Assembly (NCBI GenBank): GCA_020848075.1
Contig: JADLAV010000011.1
Span: 1 to 36,361, forward strand
Length of the DNA: 36,361 bases
Direction: 5' to 3'
DNA from: Burkholderiales bacterium
GTDB taxonomy: Bacteria; Pseudomonadota; Gammaproteobacteria; Burkholderiales; SG8-39
Part shown: in pieces, positions 1 through 7,158 of the stretch
Layout: each line of letters begins with the position of its first letter
Position numbering within the stretch: the first letter of the stretch is position 1
Notes under the pieces: model-generated
Database searches by the model: none
What the model was told of the DNA's origin: nothing
The model's input: only the letters and a program-made list of their open reading frames with translations
Made by a program: the position numbers and the translations under genes

Positions 1-64
1 CCTGCGACACCGCGGCCGATCGAAATTCCACCGTGTATCTGCGATCTGGTCCTGTCTTCTTCAT
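1..64 (-). CDS. IS3-family transposase OrfA, N-terminal 21 residues (runs off the window)
   Basis: The minus strand encodes an ATG-started reading frame of 21 codons that leaves the window at position 1. Its translation starts MKKTGPDRRYTVEFRSAAV, the characteristic N-terminus of the helix-turn-helix OrfA protein of IS3-family insertion sequences (K-R-R-x-Y-x-x-E-F-R-x-x-A-V). A GGAGG ribosome binding site lies 7 bases before the ATG. OrfA would bind the element's ends and form a frameshift fusion with OrfB. Only the first helix region is visible, so the group within IS3 and whether the element is intact cannot be judged. It sits inside an integron cassette (see 124-162). Confidence 0.7.
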   Translation of the reverse strand, partial: MKKTGPDRRYTVEFRSAAVSQ

Positions 65-121
65 GGCGACCTCCACGTGGTCAAAATAGCAGACCTCGTG
101 GTGTCCGTTTTATGGGGACCA
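1..121 (-). mobile_element. Left end of an IS3-type insertion sequence inserted in an integron cassette
   Basis: Reading the minus strand, homology to a cassette gene stops near 121 and is followed by TGGTCCCCATAAAACGGACA, a plausible IS3-family terminal inverted repeat starting with TG. A 38-base gap then leads to a good Shine-Dalgarno site and the orfA start at 64. The exact terminal base and target duplication cannot be set because the other end is outside the window. Confidence 0.5.
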
Positions 122-123
122 GA

Positions 124-162
124 TCAGACGGCTTCGCCGACCTTTGCGGTGTCGACTTCCAT
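124..162 (-). pseudogene. Start of a cassette gene interrupted by the IS (12 codons left)
   Basis: A strong Shine-Dalgarno (TTGGAGGTGACC) precedes an ATG at 162. The frame reads MEVDTAKVGEAV and then stops in what appears to be IS-derived sequence. The gene starts 26 bases after the crossover point of the preceding attC, the usual position of the first gene in a cassette. Too little remains to assign a family. Confidence 0.4.
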
Positions 163-187
163 GGTCACCTCCAATCGCTCGCTGGGG

Positions 188-296
188 GCTCAACCCGGCG
201 CTTGAGCGGCGGCCGAGGAGCGAAGCGACGAGGGGACCTCAAGCGTGAACCTCAAGCGGTACGCTTGCGGCCGTCGGCTCGAAGCGCTGATTGGGC
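188..296 (-). other. attC site of the lipocalin cassette (109 bp)
   Basis: On the minus strand the site begins GCCCAAT (R'') and ends GTTGAGC (R', matches GTTRRRY). The two arms are imperfect inverted repeats (plus strand GAGCGGCGGCCG near 211-218 pairs with CGGCCGTCGGCTC near 269-281). It resembles the attC at 23292-23393 over most of its length. An extra GCCTAAC on the minus strand at 302-308 leaves the exact outer boundary uncertain. Confidence 0.7.
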
Positions 297-348
297 GTCA
301 TGTTAGGCAACCACATTGGAGCCTCGACGAGCGCGCGGTTGCCGGCGC

Positions 349-864
349 CTACTTCGCTCGCTTCAATACAACCTCAGCAGTACCGCCGCCTGTCGAAGCA
401 GGGGTCCTCCAGGTGAGCTCGTCTCCCGTGACAGTGAACGGTCGTTTCTGCTCGGTGCCGTTCCAGTTCGGGAACGTACTGGTTTCTATGTGAAACGTGA
501 TTGTCTTCGTCGCTTCGTCGACGGTGTATCTGCCGAAGTGAGCGATCGACCCTTGCACGACCGCCTTGTTCTCCTCTGGAGTACCCTCCATGCGATTGGT
601 CGATGCGAATTTGGCCTGTCCAGCGCGCGCAGTGATCAAGATATAGCGGCCGTTGCTGTCAAAGCTCGCCTGACCCTGCGGATTGGGACCGAATAGAGGT
701 ACGCGGGTGCCATCGGGGCGGACAAGGTCGACTGAAACATACGTCCAGGTTCCGACGATTTGGTCTTTCAGAGTAGGTTGCGCGATCGCGCCGCTCCAAG
801 GCGACGCAACACCAAGAAGCAGTAGCGCCATAGTGGTCCATACGCGTACGCTGAGTTGGTTCAT
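349..864 (-). CDS. Lipocalin-like domain protein, secreted (integron cassette gene)
   Basis: A 171-residue protein. Residues 1-28 form a signal peptide (MNQLSVRV, hydrophobic ALLLLGVASPW, then GAIAQ as a likely signal peptidase I site). The mature part (KDQIVGTWTYVSVDLVRPDG, GRYILITARAGQ, NKAVVQGSIAHFGRYTVDE) has the pattern of the small lipocalin-like beta-barrel family often found in secreted proteins of unknown ligand. The ATG at 864 was preferred over an upstream in-frame start at 948 because it has a GAGG Shine-Dalgarno 8 bases away and gives a clean signal peptide; the longer version would read through an attC. It is the gene of one integron cassette lying between attC 943-1005 and attC 188-296. 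Ligand and role are unknown. Confidence 0.75.
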   Translation of the reverse strand: MNQLSVRVWTTMALLLLGVASPWSGAIAQPTLKDQIVGTWTYVSVDLVRPDGTRVPLFGPNPQGQASFDSNGRYILITARAGQAKFASTNRMEGTPEENKAVVQGSIAHFGRYTVDEATKTITFHIETSTFPNWNGTEQKRPFTVTGDELTWRTPASTGGGTAEVVLKRAK

Positions 865-1148
865 GATGTTCCTCGCTCGAAGGCTCGATCGCCGTTCCAC
901 AGATGGCACCTCATCACGGATGCCGCGACGTGTCCAGCTGATGCCCAACGCCCGCGCTTACCGGAGCGCCGCTTGTGGCGCGTCCGGTGGAAAGCGCGGT
1001 TCGGCCACACCGCACGCGGAGGTCGGAAATGCCCAGTGTAGCTTGAGATGCTCTTGAACGGCGGATCGCAGGCAACCCATGACTTACCAGTCCATGCCTT
1101 GGTGATGCGCCGCTCTTCGTCGTGGAGGACCCCGCGATTGCCCATCAT
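861..1148 (-). CDS. Small cassette ORF, hypothetical (95 aa), reads through its own attC
   Basis: This frame starts at ATG 1148 (or ATG 1145) inside the short cassette between attC 1225-1320 and attC 943-1005. The first half (RRITKAWTGKSWVACDPPF ... GHFRPPRAV) looks protein-like. The second half is simply the attC translated (WPNRAFHRT is the kind of tail many cassette proteins carry). The TGA stop at 861-863 overlaps the ATG of the lipocalin gene as ATGA. No convincing Shine-Dalgarno is visible. It may be a real small protein with an attC-encoded tail, or a spurious frame. No function can be proposed. Confidence 0.35.
   Translation of the reverse strand: MMGNRGVLHDEERRITKAWTGKSWVACDPPFKSISSYTGHFRPPRAVWPNRAFHRTRHKRRSGKRGRWASAGHVAASVMRCHLWNGDRAFERGTS
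943..1005 (-). other. attC site of the small-ORF cassette (63 bp)
   Basis: Minus-strand R'' is GCCGAAC and R' is GTTGGGC. Plus-strand arms pair as GCGCTTACCGGAGCGCC with GGCGCGTCCGGTGGAAAGCGC, leaving a very short loop. The R' bases are the first bases of the lipocalin cassette and match that cassette's own R'' (GCCCAAT at 290-296) at six of seven positions. Confidence 0.65.
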
Positions 1149-1224
1149 GAGGCAGGCTCGCGATGGGCTGCAGTGAAGGTTCCCCCACGGACCGACGCGG
1201 TTCTGCAGGGGCGTGTTCTTCGAC

Positions 1225-1320
1225 GCCTGACGCTGCGGTTCAAGGGGCGCCGACGAGCGTAGCGAGGAGGGTCCAGACCAGCCCCGCTAGCCGGCGCTCC
1301 CCTGGAACCGCGGGTTAGGC
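1225..1320 (-). other. attC site of the GNAT cassette (96 bp)
   Basis: Minus-strand R'' is GCCTAAC and R' is the less canonical GTCAGGC. Plus-strand arms GCTGCGGTTCAAGGGGCGCC and GGCGCTCCCCTGGAACCGCG pair with one extrahelical base. The central part shares CGACGAGCGTAGCGAGGAGG with the attC at 23292-23393. The TAA stop codon of the GNAT gene lies within R''. Confidence 0.75.
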
Positions 1321-1812
1321 GGCATCGATCAGGCGTCTGGTGAAGTAGCGGTACTGCTCACCGAGTTCAACGAAGTCACGAAACGGGTGCATACCCGCCT
1401 TGGCATATGCAGATATGGCGCGCTGGTTGGCGAGTGCCGTAGCGAGCCCTACAAACACCGCTCCCCGAGCACGCAGCCTTTCAAACAGCAGGCGCAGGGC
1501 CTCCGGGCCAACTCCTCGACCTTGGGCACTTGGCTCGCCGATCATGATGTCCACATCGATCAGGTCGCTTGGGAGGTCAGCAAGGCCGGCTTGGTTCAAC
1601 TCCCCTGGTGAAGGTGTCTGCCAACAAAGAAGCCCGACGGGTTGCTCGTCCAGGGTGATCAGGGCAACTGTTTCTGCATTGTGTGTACGCAGTTCCAACA
1701 GCGCCTTGCCAGATTCACCCCAACAACGCGCGACGTGCGGCCGATCCAGCCAAGTCGAGATGAGCGACAGATCGCGTTCAGGTTGGAACGCTTGAAGCTC
1801 GATACGGGGCAT
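1315..1812 (-). CDS. GNAT N-acetyltransferase, AAC(6')-like (integron cassette gene)
   Basis: A 165-residue GCN5-related acetyltransferase. The N-terminal ERDLSLISTWLDRPHVARCW resembles the start of AAC(6')-I enzymes (L-x-x-W-L-x-R-P/S-H-V-x-x-W-W). The acetyl-CoA binding segment reads IMIGEPSAQGRGVGPEAL (Q/R-x-x-G-x-G/A type), followed by a C-terminal NQRAISAYAKAGM, typical of motif B. It would transfer acetyl from acetyl-CoA to an amine; aminoglycosides are one possibility, but chromosomal cassettes carry many GNATs of unknown substrate. ATG 1812 is chosen because it follows the upstream attC; no good Shine-Dalgarno is visible, so expression may depend on upstream transcripts. The stop codon is supplied by the attC. 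Confidence 0.8.
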   Translation of the reverse strand: MPRIELQAFQPERDLSLISTWLDRPHVARCWGESGKALLELRTHNAETVALITLDEQPVGLLCWQTPSPGELNQAGLADLPSDLIDVDIMIGEPSAQGRGVGPEALRLLFERLRARGAVFVGLATALANQRAISAYAKAGMHPFRDFVELGEQYRYFTRRLIDAA

Positions 1813-1835
1813 GCGGGCGCGAATCCTTCTCTGCC

Positions 1836-1895
1836 GGCTAACGCCGCAATTAAGCTGCCCCGCGAAGCGGTGTCGGCTTGAATGAATTGTTAGGC
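1836..1895 (-). other. attC site of the NTF2-like cassette (60 bp, classic 59-base-element form)
   Basis: Minus-strand R'' is GCCTAAC and R' is GTTAGCC. Plus-strand arms are GCCGCAATTAAGCTGCCCCGC and GCGGTGTCGGCTTGAATGAATT, closely matching the textbook 59-base element with its TTAAGC / GCTTGAA L'' and L' boxes. It separates the NTF2-like gene from the GNAT gene and is the most canonical site in the window. Confidence 0.9.
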
Positions 1896-1911
1896 AGCGC
1901 ACAACGCATGA

Positions 1912-2316
1912 CTACGAGCGAAGGAGCTGAACTGCGGCAGCATGTTTAGCGCGCTGATCTGCATCCCAGTCGCCGGTGCAATAAACAGAAAATTCCGAGA
2001 TGCTTCCACTCGGCGCATCTGCCCGCACCATTTCCCGAGCGTACCAATCCTTCGAATCCTGCTCCCAACGTTCCTCAAACTCAAGGACGAAACCTGTTTC
2101 CGTTGCGTCGCAACGCCATTTTGGAACTGTGCTTGGGCCGGGGTGTCCTGCCTTACGGAGCGCAATCACGTCCGCCACGCCGCGCGCTTGCAAGCGCCAT
2201 TTTGGCAGCGTGAAATCGCAGAAAACATCTGGGGTGAAAAGACCCGGAGGTGCGTTACCCGTCTCCAGGAATAAGATGAGCAATTTGGCGAGGCCGTTGG
2301 CTTGTTCGTGCTTCAT
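1912..2316 (-). CDS. NTF2-like (SnoaL-type) family protein, hypothetical (integron cassette gene)
   Basis: A 134-residue soluble protein without signal peptide or membrane segment. The order of elements (N-terminal helix EQANGLAKLLILFLETG, then LFTPDVFCDFTLPKWR, then a beta-rich C-terminal half with FVLEFEERWEQ, WYAREMVRAD, ISEFSVYCTGDWD) fits the cone-shaped NTF2-like fold that is common in cassette proteins; this call rests on pattern only. A GAGAGG Shine-Dalgarno lies 6 bases before ATG 2316. It lies between attC 2333-2410 and attC 1836-1895. Ligand and function are unknown. Confidence 0.6.
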   Translation of the reverse strand: MKHEQANGLAKLLILFLETGNAPPGLFTPDVFCDFTLPKWRLQARGVADVIALRKAGHPGPSTVPKWRCDATETGFVLEFEERWEQDSKDWYAREMVRADAPSGSISEFSVYCTGDWDADQRAKHAAAVQLLRS

Positions 2317-2332
2317 AGTGACCTCTCTAGCT

Positions 2333-2410
2333 GCCCAACGTCGCGGTTGAGCCGCACGTGTAGACGCGCGAAGCCCGCCGGAACGGTTCGGGTCGAACCG
2401 CTGGTTAGAG
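2333..2410 (-). other. attC site of the sulfurtransferase cassette (78 bp)
   Basis: Minus-strand R'' is CTCTAAC and R' is GTTGGGC. The R'' pairs perfectly with GTTAGAG at the start of the same cassette (3413-3419 read on the minus strand), as expected when the cassette circularises. Plus-strand arms are GTCGCGGTTGAGCCGC and GGTTCGGGTCGAACCGC. Confidence 0.85.
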
Positions 2411-2445
2411 GTCGCCCGCGAACTAGCGGAAAGGCTCGCATAGCG

Positions 2446-3381
2446 CTACCAGGCGCTGACCTCGACGGGCAAGTTCGGATCGGCGCTCCACTCCGCCCAG
2501 CATCCATCGTACAGGCGGACACGTTTGTAGCCGAGTACCCTCAACGCGAGCAGTCCGCAGGCCCCCGCGTACCCGCGACCGCAATATGTGATGGCCTCGC
2601 GGTCCGGTGTCACGCCGGCGTTGCGATAGAGATCCGCCAGGGTTTCGCGTGAGGCGAAATTGAAGGAGCGGCCGCTGCCGAGCATGCGCTCGCGCTCGGC
2701 TGCCGTTGCGGTGGCCAGAGCCGGATCGATGTTCGCCATGTAGGGAACGTTGACCGCGCCGGGAATGTGCCCGGCGCGTTGCCCCCACAAATGGCGCTCG
2801 CCGCCGCCTCGATAGAGCTCGGGAGTCAAGCAGTCGACGATAGCCGTGTCCGGCCGCTCCAGGGCTGCGAGCACTTCCTCCTTCGAAGCTTTCCACTCCG
2901 GGCAAACGCGAGGGGTAAACGTGTCTGCCTTCGGCGTCGTAACCTCGGTAGTGAGCGCTCTTCCCTCCGCCTGCCACGTGCGCAAACCCCCGTCGAGGAC
3001 GCGAACGCGGTCATGGCCGTAATACGACAACGCCCACCACAGACGTGCGGAGCCAAGGGGAAACCCCATGTTGTCGTAAGCGACGACCAGCGTTTCATCG
3101 CCGATTCCCAGGCGACCCATGACCCGAGCGAACTGCTCGGGGCCGACCAGCATGTCAGGGACGGGGTGGTGAGGATCGGATAGGTCGGCGATCATTCCCG
3201 CGAACACCGCGCCGGGGATGTGGCCAGCGACGTAGCCTTCGTAGTCGTCGAAGCTGATTCCGCGCCCATTCTCATACCGCGAACGCCAGCGGACGTCGAC
3301 GACTCGGATATCCGGATCGGTCAAGTGCGCGGCTAGCCACCCGGTGGATACGAGAGGAGAGGTACCCGGATCAAACCCCAT
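2446..3381 (-). CDS. Thiosulfate/3-mercaptopyruvate sulfurtransferase, two rhodanese domains (integron cassette gene)
   Basis: A 311-residue tandem-rhodanese enzyme that moves sulfane sulfur from thiosulfate or 3-mercaptopyruvate to an acceptor. The inactive N-terminal domain (about 10-145) has VVDVRW, GHIPGAV and VLDGGLRTW. The C-terminal domain (about 165-305) has IVDCLTPELYRG, GHIPGAVNVPY and the active-site loop CGRGYAG, with catalytic Cys near residue 267. The loop is not the classic CRKGVT of rhodanese or CGSGVTA of mercaptopyruvate enzymes, so the substrate is open. ATG 3381 has GAGGAGG about 9 bases upstream. The cassette is about 1.08 kb, from the R' at 3413-3419 to the attC at 2333-2410. 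It ends without signal peptide, so it is cytoplasmic. Confidence 0.9.
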   Translation of the reverse strand: MGFDPGTSPLVSTGWLAAHLTDPDIRVVDVRWRSRYENGRGISFDDYEGYVAGHIPGAVFAGMIADLSDPHHPVPDMLVGPEQFARVMGRLGIGDETLVVAYDNMGFPLGSARLWWALSYYGHDRVRVLDGGLRTWQAEGRALTTEVTTPKADTFTPRVCPEWKASKEEVLAALERPDTAIVDCLTPELYRGGGERHLWGQRAGHIPGAVNVPYMANIDPALATATAAERERMLGSGRSFNFASRETLADLYRNAGVTPDREAITYCGRGYAGACGLLALRVLGYKRVRLYDGCWAEWSADPNLPVEVSAW

Positions 3382-3412
3382 CAATCGATCCTCCTCAAGA
3401 TCGGCTTGAGAC

Positions 3413-3490
3413 CTCTAACGTCGCCCGTCACCGGCCCGCGCAGGCGGGCGGAGCCCGTCGTAGCTGGTCCGGTGCATGGGCTGGTTCGGC
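3413..3490 (-). other. attC site following the carbonic anhydrase gene (78 bp)
   Basis: Minus-strand R'' is GCCGAAC and R' is GTTAGAG. Plus-strand arms GCCCGTCACCGG and CCGGTGCATGGGC pair. The centre GCGGGCGGAGCCCGTCGTAGC is nearly that of the attC at 22733-22810, which has the same length. This links the two arrays. Confidence 0.75.
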
Positions 3491-3509
3491 GGCACACGGG
3501 CTCGGCGCG

Positions 3510-4169
3510 TTAACCGATCGATCCCATGGGTCCTGGATAGCTCACTTCCTCCAGTTTCCCGGTGTCCACGTCGTAGATGAAGCCCCGAACCGTGACCGCG
3601 TCCGGCCCGCTGGTCGGGATCCAGGGGTGGTTCAGGATCGACGACATCCCGCGCCGCACGTCCCACTCAAGGCGTTCCGTCTGCTTCGCGCTGCGCGGCG
3701 CGTCGAGCGGCTCAAGCGGGCCGCGGAAAGCATGAAACTGGGACGGCGTCGCCGCGCATTTCTTGCAGCTCGTAAACGAACGCGATGTCGCCTGTCCGAG
3801 CAGCTTCTCGGCCGCCGGGTCGCCCTCCAGACCGGCCTTGAGCAAGTCGTCGGTGAAGGCGAGCATGCCGCAGCGCGTGTGATGGATCAGGATGATCTCG
3901 TTGGTGTTGAGCAGGTGATGCGAGATGATGAGGCAGCGGATCGCATCGTCAGTCACCACACCCCCGGCATTTCGGATGATGTGCGCGTCGCCGGTCTGCA
4001 AGCCGAGCAGGTCCTCTACGTCGATCCGCGCGTCCATGCAGGCGACGACCGCCACGTGCTTAGCCGGGTTGATCGGCTGCTTTCCGGGGTGGTTGGGCTT
4101 GTGCACCGCCTGGCCGCTCGCGTACTGCTTGTTGTTGTCCAGATACTGGTCGGTCATCTTGTTTGCCAT
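3510..4169 (-). CDS. Beta-class carbonic anhydrase (probable first cassette of the left array)
   Basis: A 219-residue beta-carbonic anhydrase catalysing reversible hydration of CO2. Zinc ligands and the Asp-Arg dyad are visible: VACMDARID gives Cys44, Asp46 and Arg48, and HHTRCGM gives His97 and Cys100. [14 protein letters not shown] is the conserved segment between them, and [16 protein letters not shown] is the usual C-terminal strand. Residues about 126-170 (including [15 protein letters not shown] and [18 protein letters not shown]) form a longer than usual linker before the last helix. ATG 4169 has GAGGAG 8 bases upstream; upstream in-frame starts lack support. An attC follows at once, so this is probably a cassette gene, but no R' core was found on its upstream side. 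Confidence 0.9.
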   Translation of the reverse strand: MANKMTDQYLDNNKQYASGQAVHKPNHPGKQPINPAKHVAVVACMDARIDVEDLLGLQTGDAHIIRNAGGVVTDDAIRCLIISHHLLNTNEIILIHHTRCGMLAFTDDLLKAGLEGDPAAEKLLGQATSRSFTSCKKCAATPSQFHAFRGPLEPLDAPRSAKQTERLEWDVRRGMSSILNHPWIPTSGPDAVTVRGFIYDVDTGKLEEVSYPGPMGSIG

Positions 4170-4403
4170 GGTTCTCTCCTCGTTGGGGTTGTGCGCTCTG
4201 CTGAAATAACCTTGGCGCCGGTCGAGCCATGGGCCGGAGCGAGATGGAAATGCTACTCCTTCGGGCGCGTGCACAGCATCGGTCGCTGAATCGTATGCGG
4301 GGTTCCGATGTTCCTACCAGGCGGTCACGGGGCACTCGCTATCGGTGGGGTACCTGCAGCACATGTTGTCAAGCCGTCAGAGCTGGCAATGCTGCAAACC
4401 TGC

Positions 4404-4565
4404 CGCCGCGACTGCCGTTACCGAACCGAGGAGAGTTGCGTCGACTGGATCAACGGCTTTGTCGCTTCCTCCGGAAAGCGCCGTCCGCGGGAGCTCGGCG
4501 CTCCCGAGGTTACGGCGGTCCACCGCGCCTCGCCCGCGATCGTAGCGTCGCCGTCGCGACGGCCG
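4404..4565 (+). pseudogene. Decayed fragment of an integron integrase gene (relic intI)
   Basis: The plus strand encodes YRTEESCVDWINGFVASSGK followed by [14 protein letters not shown]. This is the N-terminal DNA-binding region of the integrase encoded intact at 24244-25236 ([34 protein letters not shown], residues 28-61). By eye about 100 of 117 bases match in the best part. Similarity then continues in another frame to about 4565, showing a frameshift, and ends. The first about 20 codons and all catalytic residues are missing, so it is dead. It points away from the minus-strand array at 188-3490, the same geometry as in the intact platform. The flanking 4170-4403 holds no recognisable gene. 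Confidence 0.85.
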
Positions 4566-4648
4566 ACGCGCACATGACGGCGGTCCCGAAGAGGAATCCC
4601 GCTCCGCGATCGTTCAACCGGTCGCGCGTCGGTACGAGCCAGTCCGAC

Positions 4649-5809
4649 TCAGCCGCATCCGTGGATGGCGAGCAGGTGCTTCATGCGCACGCAGGCGAGC
4701 CCGGGATCGGCGAGCAGGCCGGCCGTGTCCGCGAGACGGAAGAGCTCGGAAAGGTGCAGGATGTTGCGCGCCGACTGCTGGCCGCCGACCAGGACGAAGT
4801 GATCCTGGTGTCCGTTCAGCCAGGCCATGAAGACGACGCCCGTCTTGTAGAAGCGCGTCGGCGCGCGGAAGAGGTGCCGCGAGAGCGGCACGGTGGGCGC
4901 GAGCACCGCGCGATACTCGGCGCCGTCGCCTTCCGCCAGCGCGGAGAGCGCATGCGAGGCCGCGGGCGCGATCACGTCGAAGATGCCGAGCAACGCGTCC
5001 GAATGTCCTTGCGCGTCGCCCTCGATGAGTTCCGCGAAGTTGAAGTCGTCGCCCGTGTACATGCGCACCCCCGCGGGCAGGCGGCGCCGCATGCGAATTT
5101 CCTTGTCCTTGTCGAGGAGCGAAATCTTGATGCCGTCGACCTTGGCGGCATTCCTGCCCAGCACCGCGAGGCAGGTCTCCATCGCGGCGTCGTAGTCCTT
5201 CGCGCCCCAGTAGCCCTCGAGCGCGGGATCGAACATCTCGCCCAGCCAGTGAATGATCACCGGCTCCCGCACCTGGGAAAGAATCCGATCGTAGACGCGC
5301 GCGTAGTCGTCGGCCGAGCGCGCGCTCGCCGCGAGGGCACGGCTCGCCATGAGGACGATCCTTCCGCCGAGCCGCTCGATCGCGCCGCACTGCTCCTCGT
5401 ACGCGGCGATGATCGCCTCGATCGAATGAGTGCCCGGCGGCAGGTGGTCGGTGCCCGCGCCCGAGGCGACCTCGCCCGCGCCGTCGGCGAGCGTGCGCCG
5501 GATGAGCTCGAGCGAGCTTGCCCAGTCGAGCCCCATGCCGCGCTGCGCGGTGTCCATCGCCTCGGCGACGCCGAGTCCCCAGGACCAGAGATGCCGCCGG
5601 AAGGCGAGCGTCGCGTCCCAATCGACCGCCGCCTCGAGCCAGGGCTCCTTCGCCGACAACGGATCGGCGACCACGTGCACTGCGGCAAAAGCCCGACGCG
5701 TAAAGTCCCGGCGCGGCTTCGCGAAGCGCTTGGGCTCGCGCACCGCGTACGGCTCCAAGCGGCCGCTCGCCACAGGCAGGTCGATGCTCAAGATGGTGTC
5801 GCGCTGCAT
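4649..5809 (-). CDS. DUF993 family protein (dihydrodipicolinate synthase-like TIM barrel)
   Basis: A 386-residue protein of the DUF993 family, distant relatives of the class I aldolase/dihydrodipicolinate synthase TIM-barrel enzymes. Seen: GTDHLPPGTHSIEAIIAAYE, IERLGGRIVLMASRALA, EPVIIHWLGEMFDP, and VDGIKISLLDKDKE with a candidate Schiff-base Lys on the strand IKIS. These genes are commonly found beside Gfo/Idh/MocA oxidoreductases in sugar or polyol catabolism loci, as here; the exact reaction is not known to me. ATG 5809 has GGAGG 8 bases upstream and starts 16 bases after the oxidoreductase stop, so it is the last gene of the five-gene operon. Confidence 0.8.
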   Translation of the reverse strand: MQRDTILSIDLPVASGRLEPYAVREPKRFAKPRRDFTRRAFAAVHVVADPLSAKEPWLEAAVDWDATLAFRRHLWSWGLGVAEAMDTAQRGMGLDWASSLELIRRTLADGAGEVASGAGTDHLPPGTHSIEAIIAAYEEQCGAIERLGGRIVLMASRALAASARSADDYARVYDRILSQVREPVIIHWLGEMFDPALEGYWGAKDYDAAMETCLAVLGRNAAKVDGIKISLLDKDKEIRMRRRLPAGVRMYTGDDFNFAELIEGDAQGHSDALLGIFDVIAPAASHALSALAEGDGAEYRAVLAPTVPLSRHLFRAPTRFYKTGVVFMAWLNGHQDHFVLVGGQQSARNILHLSELFRLADTAGLLADPGLACVRMKHLLAIHGCG

Positions 5810-5825
5810 GCGGTGGCCTCCGGAA

Positions 5826-6998
5826 TCAGTGCTTCAGCTTGGGCACGTCGAGCCATTTCTTGAGCCGCCAGCTCTTCAGGCCGAGCTCCGCGAGCTGCAC
5901 GCCCTTCGCGCCTTCCAGCAGGTTCCAGCGGAAGGAACCCTCGCCGGCGACGTGCCTGAGGAAGAGCTCCCATTCGACCTTGAATGCGTTGCCGTAATCT
6001 TCGTCGGGCACTTCCTTCCAGCCGGCGAAGAAGTCGATCGGCTGCGGGATGTCGGGATTCCACACCGGCTTCGGCGTCTCGGCGTAGGACTGCGTGAAGC
6101 AGCGCCGCAGGCCGGTGACCGCGCTCCCTTCGGTGCCGTCCACCTGCAGCGTGAGCAGGTCGTCGCGCCGCACGCGCACCGCCCAGGAGGAGTTGAAGTG
6201 GGCGATGACGCCGCCGGCGAGCCTGAAGGTCGCGTAGGCGGCATCGTCGGCGGTCGCCCTGTACTTCTTGCCGACCTCGTTCCAGCGGTACGGGATGTGC
6301 GTCGCGCCGAGGCAGCTCACCGCCTGCACCTCGCCGAAGAGGTTGTCGAGCACGTAGCGCCAATGACACAGCATGTCGAGGATGATCCCGCCGCCGTCGC
6401 TCCTGCGATAGTTCCACGACGGGCGCTGCGCAGGGACGCGGTCGCCCTCGAACACCCAGTAGCCGAACTCGCCGCGCACCGACAGCAGCCGGCCGAAGAA
6501 TCCCTCCGCGCGCAGCTTCTTCAGCTTGAGCAGCCCCGGCAGCCAGAGCTTGTCCTGCACCACGCCATGCTTGACGCGTGCCTTCTTCGCCGCCGCGTAC
6601 AGGTCCTTCGCCTCGGCGAGCGTGGTGGCGACCGGCTTCTCGCAGTAGATGTGCTTGCCGGCACGGATCGCGCGCTTGAGGAGTTGCGGGCGCAGTTGCG
6701 TCGAGGCGGCGTCGAAGAAGATCTCGTCCTCACGGCTCTCGAGCGCGGCGTCGAGGTCGGTGGTCCAGCGCGCGATGCCGTGCTTGCGCGCGAGCTCTTC
6801 GAGCTTCGCGGCGTTGCGGCCGACGAGCAGCGGATCGGGCATGAGCCGCGTGCCGTCCTTCAGCGCCACGCCGCCCTGCTTGCGGATCTCGAGGATCGAG
6901 CGCACGAGATGCTGGTTGGTGCCCATCCGCCCGGTGACGCCGTGCATGACGATGCCGATCCGTCTTTCGCTTCCTTTGCTCTTGGGTGAATCGCTCAT
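5826..6998 (-). CDS. Gfo/Idh/MocA family NAD(P)-dependent oxidoreductase
   Basis: A 390-residue cytoplasmic dehydrogenase. Residues about 10-150 are the Rossmann domain, starting [15 protein letters not shown] and including [18 protein letters not shown] and the signature [12 protein letters not shown] whose EKP Lys is usually catalytic. The C-terminal alpha/beta domain holds [20 protein letters not shown], with the Asp and His expected of this family. Substrates are usually sugars or polyols. ATG 6998 is chosen because the glycine-rich nucleotide motif would otherwise have an odd 50-residue arginine-rich leader; GGAG lies about 12 bases upstream. It lies between the ABC importer genes and the DUF993 gene and probably acts on the imported compound or its derivative. 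Confidence 0.85.
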   Translation of the reverse strand: MSDSPKSKGSERRIGIVMHGVTGRMGTNQHLVRSILEIRKQGGVALKDGTRLMPDPLLVGRNAAKLEELARKHGIARWTTDLDAALESREDEIFFDAASTQLRPQLLKRAIRAGKHIYCEKPVATTLAEAKDLYAAAKKARVKHGVVQDKLWLPGLLKLKKLRAEGFFGRLLSVRGEFGYWVFEGDRVPAQRPSWNYRRSDGGGIILDMLCHWRYVLDNLFGEVQAVSCLGATHIPYRWNEVGKKYRATADDAAYATFRLAGGVIAHFNSSWAVRVRRDDLLTLQVDGTEGSAVTGLRRCFTQSYAETPKPVWNPDIPQPIDFFAGWKEVPDEDYGNAFKVEWELFLRHVAGEGSFRWNLLEGAKGVQLAELGLKSWRLKKWLDVPKLKH

Positions 6999-7158
6999 CC
7001 GTGATTCATCTCCTTCACGGCGCTCCGCTCGGGAAACGTGTTGCGTGCAAAGCCGAGGCGGGCGAGGCTGCCGATGCAGGCGGAACGTCATGGCCGCGCG
7101 ATCCGCCGTGGGCGAACCCACGGCGTCGGATCGGCGACGAACGTTTCCGCCCCGAGGG

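Noticed and set aside
4229-6989. Two long plus-strand frames (4229-5863 and 5430-6989) opposite the DUF993 and oxidoreductase genes
   Set aside because: Both are arginine-rich shadows of well-conserved minus-strand genes with clear family motifs.
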